7,787 nucleotides of DNA from Flavobacteriales bacterium (GTDB taxonomy: Bacteria; Bacteroidota; Bacteroidia; Flavobacteriales_D; Crocinitomicaceae), in contig CANHJY010000083.1 in NCBI GenBank assembly GCA_947461185.1, positions 1-7,787 on the forward strand, read 5' to 3'. The translations under genes were made by a program, and so were the position numbers. Numbering within the stretch: position 1 is the stretch's first letter; the number at the start of each line of letters is the position of its first letter. Below are positions 1 through 6,139 of this stretch, piece by piece. The notes under the pieces are model-generated. The model saw only the letters and a list, made by a program, of their open reading frames with translations, was not told the origin of the DNA and searched no databases.

Positions 1-768
1 ATGGCATCTAAATATATCAATATTACCTTAAAAGTTTGGCGTCAAAAAAACGCCAATGTAAATGGTGCAATGGAAACGTATAAGTTGAATGAAGTTTCTA
101 CTGATAGTTCCTTTCTAGAAATGATGGATCAGCTTAATGAACAACTCATTAATGACAGACAGGAGCCTGTTGCATTTGATCATGATTGTCGTGAAGGAAT
201 TTGTGGAATGTGTTCAATGTATATCAACGGCCGTGCACATGGTCCGGATACTGGAACAACAACATGTCAATTGCACATGAGAAAATTCAACGATGGTGAT
301 ACCATTTATATTGAACCATGGAGAGCGAAGGCGTTCCCGGTAATCAAAGATTTGGTTGTGGATAGAAGTGCATTTGATCGTATTCAACAAGCAGGTGGAT
401 TTGTATCTGTAAACACTTCAGGAAGAACAATGGACGCCAATGCTATTCCTGTTCCAAAAGCTGATGCAGACAAAGCTTTTGAAGCTGCTGCATGCATTGG
501 GTGTGGCGCATGTGTTGCTTCATGTAAAAACAGTTCGGCTATGCTTTTTGTTGGGGCAAAAGTGTCGCAATATGCGCTATTGCCGCAAGGTCGTGTTGAA
601 GCGAAGGAGCGTGTTTTGAATATGGTGAGGCAAATGGATGAAGAAGGATTCGGAAATTGCACAAATACTGGAGCTTGTGAGGTAGAATGTCCAAAGGGAA
701 TTTCGATTGAAAATATTGCAAGAATGAATCGCGAATTCCTTAAAGCAGCGCTTACTTCCGAGAAGTAA
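1..768 (+). CDS. sdhB: Succinate dehydrogenase/fumarate reductase iron-sulfur subunit
   Basis: This subunit carries electrons from the flavoprotein SdhA to the quinone site in the membrane anchor, in complex II of the TCA cycle and respiratory chain on the cytoplasmic face of the inner membrane. All three cluster motifs are visible in the 255 residues. The [2Fe-2S] ligands are C63, C68, C71 and C89, in [12 protein letters not shown] and TTTCQ. By spacing match to E. coli SdhB, the [4Fe-4S] ligands are C165, C168, C171 and C230, and the [3Fe-4S] ligands are C175, C220 and C226. The N-terminal ferredoxin-like domain spans about residues 5-110 and the C-terminal helical ferredoxin domain about 150-250. 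ATG is the first base of the window. The N-terminus ([15 protein letters not shown]) and length fit complete family members, so it looks whole. sdhC and sdhA are expected just upstream, outside the window. A terminator follows 24 bases after the stop, so this is probably the last gene of the sdh operon. Confidence 0.97.
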   Translation: MASKYINITLKVWRQKNANVNGAMETYKLNEVSTDSSFLEMMDQLNEQLINDRQEPVAFDHDCREGICGMCSMYINGRAHGPDTGTTTCQLHMRKFNDGDTIYIEPWRAKAFPVIKDLVVDRSAFDRIQQAGGFVSVNTSGRTMDANAIPVPKADADKAFEAAACIGCGACVASCKNSSAMLFVGAKVSQYALLPQGRVEAKERVLNMVRQMDEEGFGNCTNTGACEVECPKGISIENIARMNREFLKAALTSEK

Positions 769-792
769 AAATGTTTAAAATATATCATTATC

Positions 793-814
793 GGCCGCAT
801 TTGCGGCCTTTTTT
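793..814 (+). terminator. Intrinsic terminator of the sdh operon
   Basis: A perfect 6-bp all-GC stem, GGCCGC (793-798) with GCGGCC (803-808), encloses a 4-nt loop ATTT and is followed directly by six T (809-814). It lies 24 bases after the sdhB stop codon. This is a classic Rho-independent terminator and marks the 3' end of the sdh transcript. Confidence 0.9.
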
Positions 815-906
815 GTTTATTAACCAACTTAACATGTGTAAAAAACGTTTTCAAGTTAAAAATTCGTTAATATTTATATTATTTTAGCAACACAAAAATT
901 TTAACT
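815..906 (+). promoter_or_regulatory. Probable promoter region of the PA/T9SS protein gene
   Basis: Because a strong terminator lies upstream, the gene starting at 907 needs its own promoter in this AT-rich stretch. The best match to the Bacteroidota -7 element (TAnnTTTG) is TATTTTAG at 880-887, one base off consensus, which would give a very short leader. I do not see a clear -33 TTG at the right distance. An AAAACGTTTT palindrome sits at 842-851. The region is inferred from gene layout, and the exact elements are uncertain. No Shine-Dalgarno sequence precedes the ATG. The immediate upstream bases are A/T-rich, as is common in Bacteroidota. Confidence 0.35.
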
Positions 907-2664
907 ATGAAAAAAATCTTACTTGCTTTCACATTTATTGGGTCAGCTTTAATGACTCAAGCACAGGTAATTTGTGCTGTGCAGTCGCCGGCTAATATTG
1001 CTGGCAACTATGACTTTACATGGGCTGACCCTCCAGGAGGATGGGGTACCCCAGATTTCTTGATTCCAGGAACGTTTGTTGAGGACACGCTTATCATGGT
1101 AAATGATGGAACCCCAGGAACAAATGCTACTTATGGCAACCTGTTGGCTGAAGAAGGTTGTAACCCTTCACCGGCAAATGCTTATGCAGGAAAAATATGT
1201 GTTATTAGAAGAAACACTTGTGAATTTGGAACAAAGGCTTTTGAAGCACAAGCTGCAGGAGCAGTAGCAGTTATCATCGTAAATCGTGATCCAGACGTTA
1301 TAGGCATGGGGCCTGGTGCTCAAGGTGCTAATGTTACGATCCCGGTTGTTATGCTTTCTAGCACTGATGGGCAAACGCTAATTGATGAAATGGCAAACGG
1401 ACCAGTTGTATGTTTAATTGGCAATAAAACAGGATTGTTTGCAAATGATGCTGGAATTACTGATGATGCCACTTTAATTTCTAAATCTTCAGGTGTTGCT
1501 TCGCAATTGTCGCAATCTGGAACTGAATTTAATTTTGAATTGGGGACTAGAGTTTATAACTATGGCCAACTTCCACAAACAAATGTTACTGTAGTTGCTA
1601 ATATTGATGGGCCTTCTGGAACTTCAGTTTACAGTCAAAGTATTTCAGTAGGTGCTTTAGCATCAGGAGATAGTATTGATATATTCCCTGGTGGAGCATT
1701 TTCTTTCCCGCAATTCTCGCTTCCAACTTATACAGCAGGAAAATATACCTTAACATATACTGTTGATTTAGGAATAGTTGATGAATATGCTGCAGACAAC
1801 ACCATTAGTTCTGATTTTGTAATCAATGATTCGATTTTAACTTATGCTACAATTGATGCGGTGACAGGTTTACCAACTTCAAATAACGGTTTCCGTCCTT
1901 CAACAAACAATTCAACTTTCTCAACTTGTATGGTAATAAGTGATCCAAATGCAAGTAGAATTGGTGCTGCTGGAGTTTATTTTCAAGCATCAACGTCAAG
2001 TGCTTCAGGTTTAGAGTTGACAGGTGAAGAAATAGCAATTAACTTATATCGTTGGGAAGATGTGTTCACAGATTTGAACGATGCAAATTTAGGATTTACA
2101 GCATTGAATTCAGTGGCATTTGGCTTCTATAATTATACAGCAGATTTGCAAGGTGAAACTGTATTAGGGATGTTTGACACTCCTGTTGTTTTAGAAGACA
2201 ACCAACGCTATTTAGCTTGTGCCCAAACAGTAAATGTTGAAGTATACTTAGGGCATGATACAAAGAAGAACTATTTATGGAATGAGGCGCTTTATTTACA
2301 ACCGCTAACTCCAAATGAGAGCGACGGTACTTACTTCGCTTCAGGTTTTGGAATGGACACGCCTTCTGCTGTAGGTGTTGCTATCTTTAATGCGGCCGAG
2401 TTAAATGTTGGCGAAACTTCTTTCATTGATGGAAAAGCATATCCTAATCCAGCAAATGACAATGTAACTATTGAATTGGCAAGTGAAGGTGCTGCGAACT
2501 TGGTTATCACTGACCTTTCTGGAAAAGTGGTAATGAATAATGCGGTAAATTTCTTGAACGGAACAACTAAAGTAAATATTGATGGTTTAGATTCAGGTGT
2601 ATATGTATTTAACGTAACACTTGAAAACGGAAAAACTTCTCAGTTTAACGTAGTTAAAAGATAA
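907..2664 (+). CDS. Secreted PA-domain protein with T9SS type A sorting domain
   Basis: This 585-residue protein is predicted to be exported through Sec and then moved across the outer membrane by the type IX secretion system, ending on the cell surface or outside the cell. Residues 1-20 (MKKILLAFTFIGSALMTQAQ) form a signal peptide. Residues about 75-170 match a protease-associated (PA) domain: the GKICVIRRNTCEFGTKAFEAQ-like core (about 96-115) is followed by a hydrophobic strand (AGAVAVIIVN) and TIPVVMLS. Cysteines at 85, 98 and 105 may form a disulfide. Residues about 185-310 look like an Ig/CARDB-like beta region with a 'VYNYG..P..NVTV' start. Residues about 311-500 I cannot assign. The last 75 residues, from YPNPANDNVTIE through DLSGK and LDSGVYVFNV to a basic VVKR end, are a T9SS sorting domain. 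I see no catalytic protease, phosphatase or other enzyme motif, so the PA domain may serve binding. Substrate and role are unknown. Confidence 0.88.
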   Translation: MKKILLAFTFIGSALMTQAQVICAVQSPANIAGNYDFTWADPPGGWGTPDFLIPGTFVEDTLIMVNDGTPGTNATYGNLLAEEGCNPSPANAYAGKICVIRRNTCEFGTKAFEAQAAGAVAVIIVNRDPDVIGMGPGAQGANVTIPVVMLSSTDGQTLIDEMANGPVVCLIGNKTGLFANDAGITDDATLISKSSGVASQLSQSGTEFNFELGTRVYNYGQLPQTNVTVVANIDGPSGTSVYSQSISVGALASGDSIDIFPGGAFSFPQFSLPTYTAGKYTLTYTVDLGIVDEYAADNTISSDFVINDSILTYATIDAVTGLPTSNNGFRPSTNNSTFSTCMVISDPNASRIGAAGVYFQASTSSASGLELTGEEIAINLYRWEDVFTDLNDANLGFTALNSVAFGFYNYTADLQGETVLGMFDTPVVLEDNQRYLACAQTVNVEVYLGHDTKKNYLWNEALYLQPLTPNESDGTYFASGFGMDTPSAVGVAIFNAAELNVGETSFIDGKAYPNPANDNVTIELASEGAANLVITDLSGKVVMNNAVNFLNGTTKVNIDGLDSGVYVFNVTLENGKTSQFNVVKR

Positions 2665-2685
2665 GATTTAGATTTTATTTAAATC

Positions 2686-2712
2686 AAAACGGGCGGTATT
2701 ACCGCCCGTTTT
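2686..2712. terminator. Probably bidirectional intrinsic terminator between convergent genes
   Basis: An 8-bp stem, CGGGCGGT (2690-2697) with ACCGCCCG (2701-2708), has a 3-nt loop ATT. It is flanked by AAAA (2686-2689), which can pair with TTTT (2709-2712), and the plus-strand T run continues to 2715. It serves the gene ending at 2664 on the plus strand. Read on the minus strand, the hairpin is followed by four T, so it may also end the gene that stops at 2731. The convergent layout supports a shared terminator. The plus-strand call is firmer than the minus-strand one. Confidence 0.9.
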
Positions 2713-2730
2713 TTTATTTAAAATAGTTTA

Positions 2731-3540
2731 TCAGAAATTACAGGTTACACCAAATGTCATTGGGTATATATCCATTGTTTGGTCTTTCTGGAATAAAGGA
2801 ATCAAACTATAATTAGCGAAAACGCCCCAAGTGCCATAACCCATTCTTAAAGCAGCATCTAATTTAAATGGATTGATTCCAAAATCATCTTTTCGGACAA
2901 AACGTTCTTTCTTACCATCAACATCTGTTACCATAACTGTTTTAGAAGATAATCGCACGCCACCAACAACTCCAGCGGCAAGATAAAAAGTGTTTTCATC
3001 ATCATTGCTCGTACAAAACTCAAGCAAGAGCGGAATGGTAAAATAGTTGGCTTGTAATCTGTTTTTAGAATAATCGTTAATGGTATCCATCGTTGCAAAT
3101 GTTGAATCAGCAGTGCTATTTATGACATAATTATCCGTAAAACGAAAGTCGTTTAAATTAAATCCAAATCCGGTAGTTATGCCAATATAGTTTTGAAAGA
3201 TTTTGAATTTATGTTCCAAAAGATTGATATTCCAAACGGATGATTTAGCAATGTCATTTTCCCAGTACGGATAGTTTTCGAAATTCCTTTCGAATGGAGC
3301 ACTCATTAATGTGTTGAAGCCGACATCAATACCAGACCAGTGACCTTTAAAAATTTTCTTTTCTTCTTCTGTAGGGGCAGCATCAATTGTATCATACTCC
3401 CAATCTTTATCGTCTGAATGATCTATTAATATCATTTCGATTTTACCCATATTAATTTTGGTGGTATCAGATTTTGGAGCTTCCTGTGCATTGGTAATAA
3501 AAGAACCCATAATTATGCAAGAGTAAATAATCCGTTTCAT
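2731..3540 (-). CDS. Outer-membrane beta-barrel protein, function unknown
   Basis: This 269-residue exported protein resembles the outer-membrane beta-barrel families common in Bacteroidota (PorT/OmpA-barrel-like). It starts with a short signal peptide ending near ITNAQ (residue 19). An acidic, charged linker follows (about 20-65, with DDKDWEYD and PTEEEKK). The barrel starts at GHWSGIDVGFNTL (about 67) and shows alternating strands: KFKIFQNYIGITTGFGFNLN (111-130), YFTIPLLLEF (166-175), TFYLAAGVVGGVRL (184-197), DAALRMGYGTWGVFANYSL (228-246) and a terminal strand MTFGVTCNF. The C-terminal phenylalanine is typical of outer-membrane barrels. It has about the size expected for an eight-strand barrel plus linker. 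Ligand or role cannot be told from sequence. The next gene upstream on the same strand ends 74 bases away and I see no clear terminator between them, so some read-through from the desaturase cluster is possible. Confidence 0.8.
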   Translation of the reverse strand: MKRIIYSCIIMGSFITNAQEAPKSDTTKINMGKIEMILIDHSDDKDWEYDTIDAAPTEEEKKIFKGHWSGIDVGFNTLMSAPFERNFENYPYWENDIAKSSVWNINLLEHKFKIFQNYIGITTGFGFNLNDFRFTDNYVINSTADSTFATMDTINDYSKNRLQANYFTIPLLLEFCTSNDDENTFYLAAGVVGGVRLSSKTVMVTDVDGKKERFVRKDDFGINPFKLDAALRMGYGTWGVFANYSLIPLFQKDQTMDIYPMTFGVTCNF

Positions 3541-3614
3541 AAGTATATATTTTTATGGTTTATATGCTTTTAAGACTTGTTAACGAAGAAAAAGTTACAA
3601 CAGGTATAAACTTA

Positions 3615-3989
3615 TTACCAATCACTTAGAAAGTCGCCTAAATCGCGGCGCTCTTTTTTAGAAGGTTTACCGCTTCCATTTTCTCGATAGGATTGTTGGG
3701 CCAATTGATATGTTCGAAATTTTTCAATTTCTTCTGCGGGTGTAATATCTAAAAGGTATTCAGAAACCAATTTAGCACCAACCCTTTTGTCAAGTAATAG
3801 AATGACTTTATATGAAAAAACAGCTGCGTTTTTTGAGATAGAAATGATATCGCCGATTTTAATCTCTTTAGAAGGCTTTGTGCTTACACCGTTGATTTTA
3901 ATCTTTCCTTTGGAAATGTGTTCCGTTGCTATACTGCGTGTTTTGGCAAGTCTAACGGCCCATATGTATTTATCACACCTTAAGCTCAT
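3615..3989 (-). CDS. hslR: Hsp15-like S4-domain RNA-binding protein
   Basis: This 124-residue protein matches the Hsp15 (HslR) family. In E. coli, Hsp15 binds 50S subunits that carry a stalled peptidyl-tRNA and frees the tRNA for recycling after heat stress. Residues about 3-55 form an S4 RNA-binding domain: RCDKYIWAVRLAKTRSIATE, then ISKGKIKINGVSTKPSKEIKIGD. The C-terminal tail is basic and contains KPSKKERRDL (108-117), a stretch shared with E. coli HslR. Its ATG lies inside the end of the upstream YjbR-family gene, with a 17-nt overlap in a different frame, which suggests translational coupling. It is the last gene of the desaturase cluster. It could instead be a general S4-domain protein with another RNA target, because the Hsp15 role is known only from E. 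coli. Confidence 0.85.
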   Translation of the reverse strand: MSLRCDKYIWAVRLAKTRSIATEHISKGKIKINGVSTKPSKEIKIGDIISISKNAAVFSYKVILLLDKRVGAKLVSEYLLDITPAEEIEKFRTYQLAQQSYRENGSGKPSKKERRDLGDFLSDW

Positions 3990-4323
3990 CTTTTATTTTT
4001 TTGGTAAGGCCGTTAAAAACGAGTTGATAGGAGTTTTGAGTTAATTCAAGCAGTAATTTATCATCGACATCATCAAGTAATTTAACAGTATTCCAGTGTT
4101 TTTTATTCATGTGGTAGCCGCCAGAAATTGCGTTATAAACTTCTCTAAGTTCAATGGCTTTTTCAGGATCACATTTTAAATTGACGGCTTCGAAATTTTC
4201 AACATCAAGTAATGCAAATATTTTTCCGCCAACTTTAAAAACCAAAGTGTTCCGGTCAAAAGGAAATGCTTCTGATACGTGTGGAAGGGACAGACAAAAC
4301 GAGCAAAATGTTTCGAGTGTCAT
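3973..4323 (-). CDS. MmcQ/YjbR-family protein
   Basis: This 116-residue protein belongs to the MmcQ/YjbR family (CyaY-like fold), often labelled 'DNA-binding', although the biochemical role is not settled. Family hallmarks are the N-terminal FCLSLPHVSEAFPFD (about 9-23), the strand FKVGGKIFALLD (29-40), NLKCDPEKAIELRE (48-61), the signature HMNKKHWNTV (71-80) and the C-terminal SYQLVFNGLTKKIK (98-111). The reading frame is open to an in-frame ATG at 4362. I chose the ATG at 4321-4323 because the family usually begins right before this 'M-[TN]-[LI]-E' helix. The extra 13 residues (MGTGSALKQKYNY) would overlap the desaturase gene and resemble nothing in the family. The gene lies 17 nt after the desaturase stop and overlaps hslR by 17 nt, so all three are probably co-transcribed. 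Confidence 0.88.
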   Translation of the reverse strand: MTLETFCSFCLSLPHVSEAFPFDRNTLVFKVGGKIFALLDVENFEAVNLKCDPEKAIELREVYNAISGGYHMNKKHWNTVKLLDDVDDKLLLELTQNSYQLVFNGLTKKIKDELKV

Positions 4324-4340
4324 GTAATTATATTTTTGTT

Positions 4341-5447
4341 TTAATGCAGAGCCGGTGCCCAATCATTTTGACCAAGTGCTTTAAGCATTTTTGTGTGCTC
4401 AGCTAAAGCTTTGTAAAATGTTTTATAGGAATTGTAAGGAAGCTGAAATTCCTCAGCAGTTTTCTTAACAATCTCAGATATTTTCTTGTAATGCACGTGG
4501 CAAATATTTGGAAATAAATGGTGCTCGACTTGGAAGTTCAGTCCGCCAACATACCACGAAAATAATTTGGATTTTGGGGCATAATTAGCGGTATTATAAA
4601 GTTGATTTACAGCCCAATCTGCATCAATATTCCCTGAATCATCAGGCATTGGATAATCAGATGTTGGAACAACATGCGCGGGTTGGAAAATGCAACCCAA
4701 TATCAATCCAGCGATATATTGCATAATAATAAAGCCAATAATGCTGTACCACCAAGCAACCGGACTGAGCATAATAGGTAACGCAATAAACAAAAACCCA
4801 TAAACAATTTTCGCAATAATAATTGTCGAAATATGTTTTCGGTAGGTGATTTTTTGCGTCGCAAACAAGCCCATTTTCTCATATCTAGCGGCTTGCTTAT
4901 AATCTTTAGAAATAAACCAAACCAAAGTCATTAGACCATAAAAAAACCAGGCATATATATGCTGAAAGCGATGTAAATAACGTCTTTTTTCATGAGGAGA
5001 AAACCGCATAACTGGACCTGGATTAATATCTTCGTCAAAACCATTTACATTGGTGTAGGTGTGGTGTAAAATGTTGTGCTGAATTCGCCAATTAACATCA
5101 CTTCCACCGAGAAAGAAAAGTATTTGACCAATGCGCTTATTAACACGATCATTTTTGGAATAAGCACCATGATTTGCATCATGCATTACTGATAAACCTA
5201 GACCTGCCATGCCAAATCCCATTATGACCCATAATAGGGTAACAAAAAGATAACTTTCCGCAACTGTTAATAGTAATGTAAACGGTACAAAATACATTAG
5301 GCACATCACTACAGTTTTGACAACCATATTTGCATTAGCATGCCTTGATATGGCATTGGTCTTGAAATATTGATTGACCCTAGATTTAAGAACTTTGTAA
5401 AATTCTTCGTTATGATCTTTTGCGAACTGAATGGACTTAAAACGCAT
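4341..5447 (-). CDS. Membrane fatty acid desaturase (acyl-lipid/acyl-CoA type)
   Basis: This 368-residue di-iron integral membrane enzyme introduces a cis double bond into an acyl chain using O2 and electrons from a ferredoxin or cytochrome b5-like donor. All three histidine boxes are present: HDANH (89-93), HNILHH (124-129) and QVEHH (306-310). The conserved QPAHV (255-259) supplies a further histidine seen in this family. Hydrophobic segments lie at about 43-63, 66-86, 163-180, 206-228 and 231-252. Glutamine in place of the first histidine of the third box is a mark of front-end (delta-5/delta-6-like) desaturases, but regiospecificity cannot be assigned from this alone. There is no N-terminal cytochrome b5 domain (no HPGG motif), so an external electron donor is expected. 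The length is normal. It is the first gene of a minus-strand cluster with the YjbR-family gene and hslR. Its promoter must lie in the divergent gap before tadA. Confidence 0.93.
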   Translation of the reverse strand: MRFKSIQFAKDHNEEFYKVLKSRVNQYFKTNAISRHANANMVVKTVVMCLMYFVPFTLLLTVAESYLFVTLLWVIMGFGMAGLGLSVMHDANHGAYSKNDRVNKRIGQILFFLGGSDVNWRIQHNILHHTYTNVNGFDEDINPGPVMRFSPHEKRRYLHRFQHIYAWFFYGLMTLVWFISKDYKQAARYEKMGLFATQKITYRKHISTIIIAKIVYGFLFIALPIMLSPVAWWYSIIGFIIMQYIAGLILGCIFQPAHVVPTSDYPMPDDSGNIDADWAVNQLYNTANYAPKSKLFSWYVGGLNFQVEHHLFPNICHVHYKKISEIVKKTAEEFQLPYNSYKTFYKALAEHTKMLKALGQNDWAPALH

Positions 5448-5630
5448 TGAGTTTATTTAATGGTAATTGGTAAATGTACGCATTCAATTCGGTTAATCAT
5501 TTATAATAGTGCAAGTTTAACATCTTTGATTTATGTTTATTATTAATAACTTAGTCAGAGCATGAATTTGTTGAAATCCATCTTCAGAAGGATTAAACAG
5601 AATTTGTAATATGTTAAAATTTACCAAATA
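5448..5630. promoter_or_regulatory. Divergent intergenic region holding the desaturase and tadA promoters
   Basis: The desaturase cluster leaves to the left and tadA to the right from this 183-base AT-rich gap, so both promoters should lie here. For tadA, an AATTTG at 5601-5606 resembles part of the Bacteroidota -7 box, with a TTG at 5571-5573 upstream, but the spacing is longer than usual. On the minus strand a TACATTTA (complement of 5471-5478) is one base from TAnnTTTG, without a convincing -33 partner. I see no clear operator, riboswitch or small gene. The region call comes from gene layout, and the element calls are weak. Confidence 0.4.
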
Positions 5631-6074
5631 ATGATTAGTCCATTTAACGATGAATATTTTATGAAGCAAGCGCTTCTTGAAGCAGATAAAGCAGAAGAGA
5701 AAGGTGAAGTTCCTGTTGGAGCAGTTGTGGTAGTTAATAATCAAATTATAGCGAGGGCACATAATTTAACTGAACAATTAAATGATGTTACGGCTCACGC
5801 CGAAGTTCAAGCGATAACTGCAGCAGCAGACTTTTTGGGTGCTAAATACTTGACGGGTTGTACACTATATGTAACCGTTGAGCCTTGCGTGATGTGTGCG
5901 GGAGCGTTGTACTGGTCTCAAATTGATAAAGTTGTGTTCGGTACTCGTGATGAAAAAAGAGGCGCTGGCCGTTTTCAACATGATTTATACCATCCAAAAA
6001 CGCTTGTAACTAATGGTGTTTTAGCACATGATTGCGCTGAAAAGATGAAAGCTTTTTTTAAAGATAAGCGATGA
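5631..6074 (+). CDS. tadA: tRNA-specific adenosine-34 deaminase
   Basis: TadA is a zinc enzyme that converts adenosine to inosine at the wobble position of tRNA-Arg(ACG), which lets one tRNA read CGU, CGC and CGA. It is usually essential. The 147 residues show the cytidine/deoxycytidylate deaminase-like fold and active site: HAE at 56-58 (H56 zinc ligand, E58 proton shuttle) and PCVMC at 85-89 (C86 and C89 zinc ligands). The conserved GEVPVGAVVV (25-34), ARAHN (41-45), VVFGTRDEKRGAG (101-113) and NGVL (128-131) all fit TadA rather than a free-base deaminase. The start MISPFNDEYFMKQAL fits Bacteroidota relatives. A second in-frame ATG at codon 11 is less likely. No Shine-Dalgarno sequence is seen. 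The gene stands alone, divergent from the desaturase cluster and convergent with the phosphate transporter 65 bases away. Confidence 0.96.
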   Translation: MISPFNDEYFMKQALLEADKAEEKGEVPVGAVVVVNNQIIARAHNLTEQLNDVTAHAEVQAITAAADFLGAKYLTGCTLYVTVEPCVMCAGALYWSQIDKVVFGTRDEKRGAGRFQHDLYHPKTLVTNGVLAHDCAEKMKAFFKDKR

Positions 6075-6087
6075 AACGAGCTTAAAT

Positions 6088-6110
6088 AAAAAGAGGCTGT
6101 TTTTACAGCC
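6088..6110 (-). terminator. Intrinsic terminator of the phosphate transporter gene
   Basis: A 6-bp perfect stem pairs GGCTGT (6095-6100) with ACAGCC (6105-6110) around a TTTT loop. Read on the minus strand, it is followed by TCTTTTT (complement of 6088-6094), so the polarity fits termination of the transporter gene that stops at 6140. On the plus strand the hairpin is followed by CCTTCG rather than a T run, so it is a poor terminator for tadA, which ends at 6074. It may still hinder read-through. Confidence 0.75.
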
Positions 6111-6139
6111 CCTTCGTATAAAAAACAAAATCCTTTCTT

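Noticed and set aside
842..851. AAAACGTTTT palindrome upstream of the PA/T9SS gene, as a possible operator
   Set aside because: A single short AT-rich palindrome is expected by chance in this composition, and no second copy was seen.
384..854. 156-codon open frame on the minus strand across the 3' half of sdhB
   Set aside because: It is antisense to a clear sdhB and runs through its terminator. Its protein has no family features, so it is a shadow frame.
3541..3614. Imperfect inverted repeat (GTTAACAA-type) between hslR and the barrel protein gene, as a terminator
   Set aside because: The stem is short and AT-rich with a bulge, and no T run follows on the minus strand.
3787..4044. 85-codon plus-strand open frame across hslR and the YjbR-family gene
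   Set aside because: It is antisense to two well-supported genes. Its hydrophobic look comes from the complement of lysine- and isoleucine-rich codons.
3973..4362. Longer form of the YjbR-family protein starting at 4362
   Set aside because: The extra 13 residues overlap the desaturase end and do not fit the family N-terminus. The ATG at 4321-4323 gives a standard-length protein.
5517..5762. 81-codon minus-strand open frame in the gap and 5' end of tadA
   Set aside because: It overlaps the start of tadA in antisense, and its composition looks like translated AT-rich noncoding sequence.
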